Origin: Cladorhizidae sp. MBARI D1340-BT2
Lineage: Eukaryota; Porifera; Demospongiae; Poecilosclerida; Cladorhizidae
Direction: 5' to 3'
NCBI GenBank assembly: GCA_028752905.1
Contig: JAQNBH010000012.1
Location: forward strand, 20,487,545 to 20,551,544
DNA: 64,000 bases
Numbering within the stretch: position 1 is the stretch's first letter; every line of letters starts with the position of its first letter. The notes beneath the pieces are model-generated. The model did not search any database. It was not told where the DNA came from and saw only the letters and a list, made by a program, of their open reading frames with translations. Below, one piece after another: positions 63,183-64,000 of the stretch. Position numbers and translations under genes: made by a program.

Positions 63183-63240
63183 ACATCAACAAATATATAT
63201 TCTCAATTAACTCTCAGTTGACATAAAGAACCTTTTCAAT
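63183..63240. other. Short AT-rich stretch upstream of the written ATG
   Basis: Minus-strand sequence immediately before the written start contains an in-frame TGA (63186-63188) and an AATATATATTT run. If the 3' splice site at 63137/63136 is used, this is intron. If not, it would be the 5' UTR of a single-exon gene. I lean to intron. Confidence 0.5.
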
Positions 63241-63393
63241 AATCAACTTCAAATTTTATCCTCTCGACATTTCGACTAGATGCTCTAGCCTTCATCAGGA
63301 ATAATGAAGGAAGGCTAGGGCTAAGCCTCGTTATTCCTGATGAAGACTAGAGCATCTGGTCGAAATGTCGAGAGAATACATTTGAAGTTAATT
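63241..63393. repeat. Imperfect palindrome, arms of about 63 bp
   Basis: The left arm (63241-63303) and right arm (63331-63393) are reverse complements at roughly nine positions in ten, around a short centre of about 27 bp. Shared landmarks read on the right arm are TTATTCCTGATGAAG, CTAGAGCATCT, TCGAAATGTCGAGAG and TTTGAAGTT. The right-arm sequence, extended to about 63415, has a further single-armed copy at 47659-47757, so this is a dispersed repeat family. A foldback MITE or two head-to-head copies of one element are both possible. It lies about 60 bp from the sacsin-like ORF start. Confidence 0.88.
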
Positions 63394-63415
63394 ATCGAGA
63401 AGGTGATTCTAAATT

Positions 63416-63851
63416 TAGCACACAAACACAAAAGGTATTGCATAGATACAAGAATGCAGGTAGGGCAGACAGTCACCTTAACAAAAGGCATAATCATATG
63501 CACATCACATTCTTGCAGCAGCCTACTCTAGTCCACATCATTTGGCCATAATCTCTAACATTGATGTATAGCTATTAATTACAGCTTGTTTGTGGTATTT
63601 TGTTATGTAATCACTCACTACGTATTATAGTTCACGCATAAGCGTCAAGTGTGTCTAGAAATGGATGAAAGGAAAGCAAACATATATATAGGAGCTGCAA
63701 AAAAGGCACGATTGAAAAGGAAAAAGCATTTGAAATGTGCCAAAATAATATTGTATGCAATGGAAGTGAACCGGTCTCGTTCTTGTGGAAGTTACATTAA
63801 CTACACTGCCATAAAGGGTTTGTGGGCTGGTTCTTTTTATTCTTGCCCAGT
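63416..63851. other. No supported gene; presumed intron or 5' flank
   Basis: The minus strand shows nothing resembling the missing GHKL half (no LIQNADD or FGIGF equivalent), so upstream sacsin exons would have to lie beyond the window. A plus-strand frame of 76 codons starting at 63649 has no family resemblance and runs into the MITE-like element. Confidence 0.5.
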
Positions 63852-63968
63852 CAGGGTTTCATTTAGAAAATTGTCCTAAGGGGGGCAACTGGAGTAATCT
63901 TGATTTTAAGGGGGGCAAAAAGGTTCCAAGGGGAGGCAGCTGCCCCCACCCCCCTAAATGAAACCCTG
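63852..63968. mobile_element. 117-bp MITE-like element with perfect 15-bp terminal inverted repeats
   Basis: CAGGGTTTCATTTAG at 63852-63866 and CTAAATGAAACCCTG at 63954-63968 are exact reverse complements. Ends starting CAG are typical of hAT elements, but the 8-bp flanks (TGCCCAGT and CTAGTGTT) do not match, so no target duplication supports the assignment. The interior has several G-runs (AAGGGGGGCAA occurs twice in similar form) and a C-rich stretch near the right end. No coding capacity. Confidence 0.75.
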
Positions 63969-64000
63969 CTAGTGTTATTATTCCCTAAGTCTGGCCTCCA

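Noticed and set aside
63649..63879. Plus-strand frame of 76 codons, lysine-rich at its start
   Set aside because: No recognisable family, and its end lies inside the MITE-like element. There is no splice or promoter evidence.

Overview
The window is eukaryotic, most likely from a metazoan. It holds a large satellite array, a decayed DNA-transposon gene, a giant sacsin-type gene with apparent spliceosomal signals, and short non-autonomous transposon-like elements. Sacsin-like genes ending in J and HEPN domains beside decayed DUF4371/ZMYM-type hAT transposases fit an invertebrate such as a sponge or cnidarian. The species cannot be fixed from the sequence alone.

Region 1 (1-46794) is one uninterrupted tandem satellite, open at the left edge and cut at the right by a 100-base assembly gap. 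It has 52 copies of a core spaced about 900-923 bp apart, plus one truncated 546-bp spacing. The array is organised in higher-order repeats (trimers of about 2716 bp, pentamers of about 4533 bp) and in larger block duplications at offsets of 11458, 7252, 6343 and 2723 bp. Each monomer is compound: three diverged subrepeats of about 170-190 bp, plus a 357-bp insert bounded by perfect 10-bp inverted repeats, which looks like an old MITE amplified along with the satellite. I see no credible protein-coding gene here.

Region 2 (46795-50387) has the gap, about 600 bp with nothing recognisable, two possible small 5' exons, a dispersed-repeat copy, and a hAT-like transposase relic broken by stops and frameshifts (about 48607-49579). 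It ends in AT-rich sequence that probably includes the 3' UTR of the next gene.

Region 3 (50388-63182, minus strand) is a 4264-codon open frame for a sacsin-like protein. It has the remainder of a first sacsin repeat, two repeats with intact GHKL ATP-binding motifs, the pre-J region, a DnaJ domain with HPD, a linker with a 29-residue tandem duplication, and a C-terminal HEPN domain. The frame opens part-way through the first GHKL module, next to a good 3' splice site. The annotated ATG is therefore probably intronic, and the real 5' exons probably lie beyond the window.

Region 4 (63183-64000) is probably intron or 5' flank of the sacsin-like gene. It carries a palindromic repeat of about 150 bp and a 117-bp MITE-like element with perfect 15-bp terminal inverted repeats.
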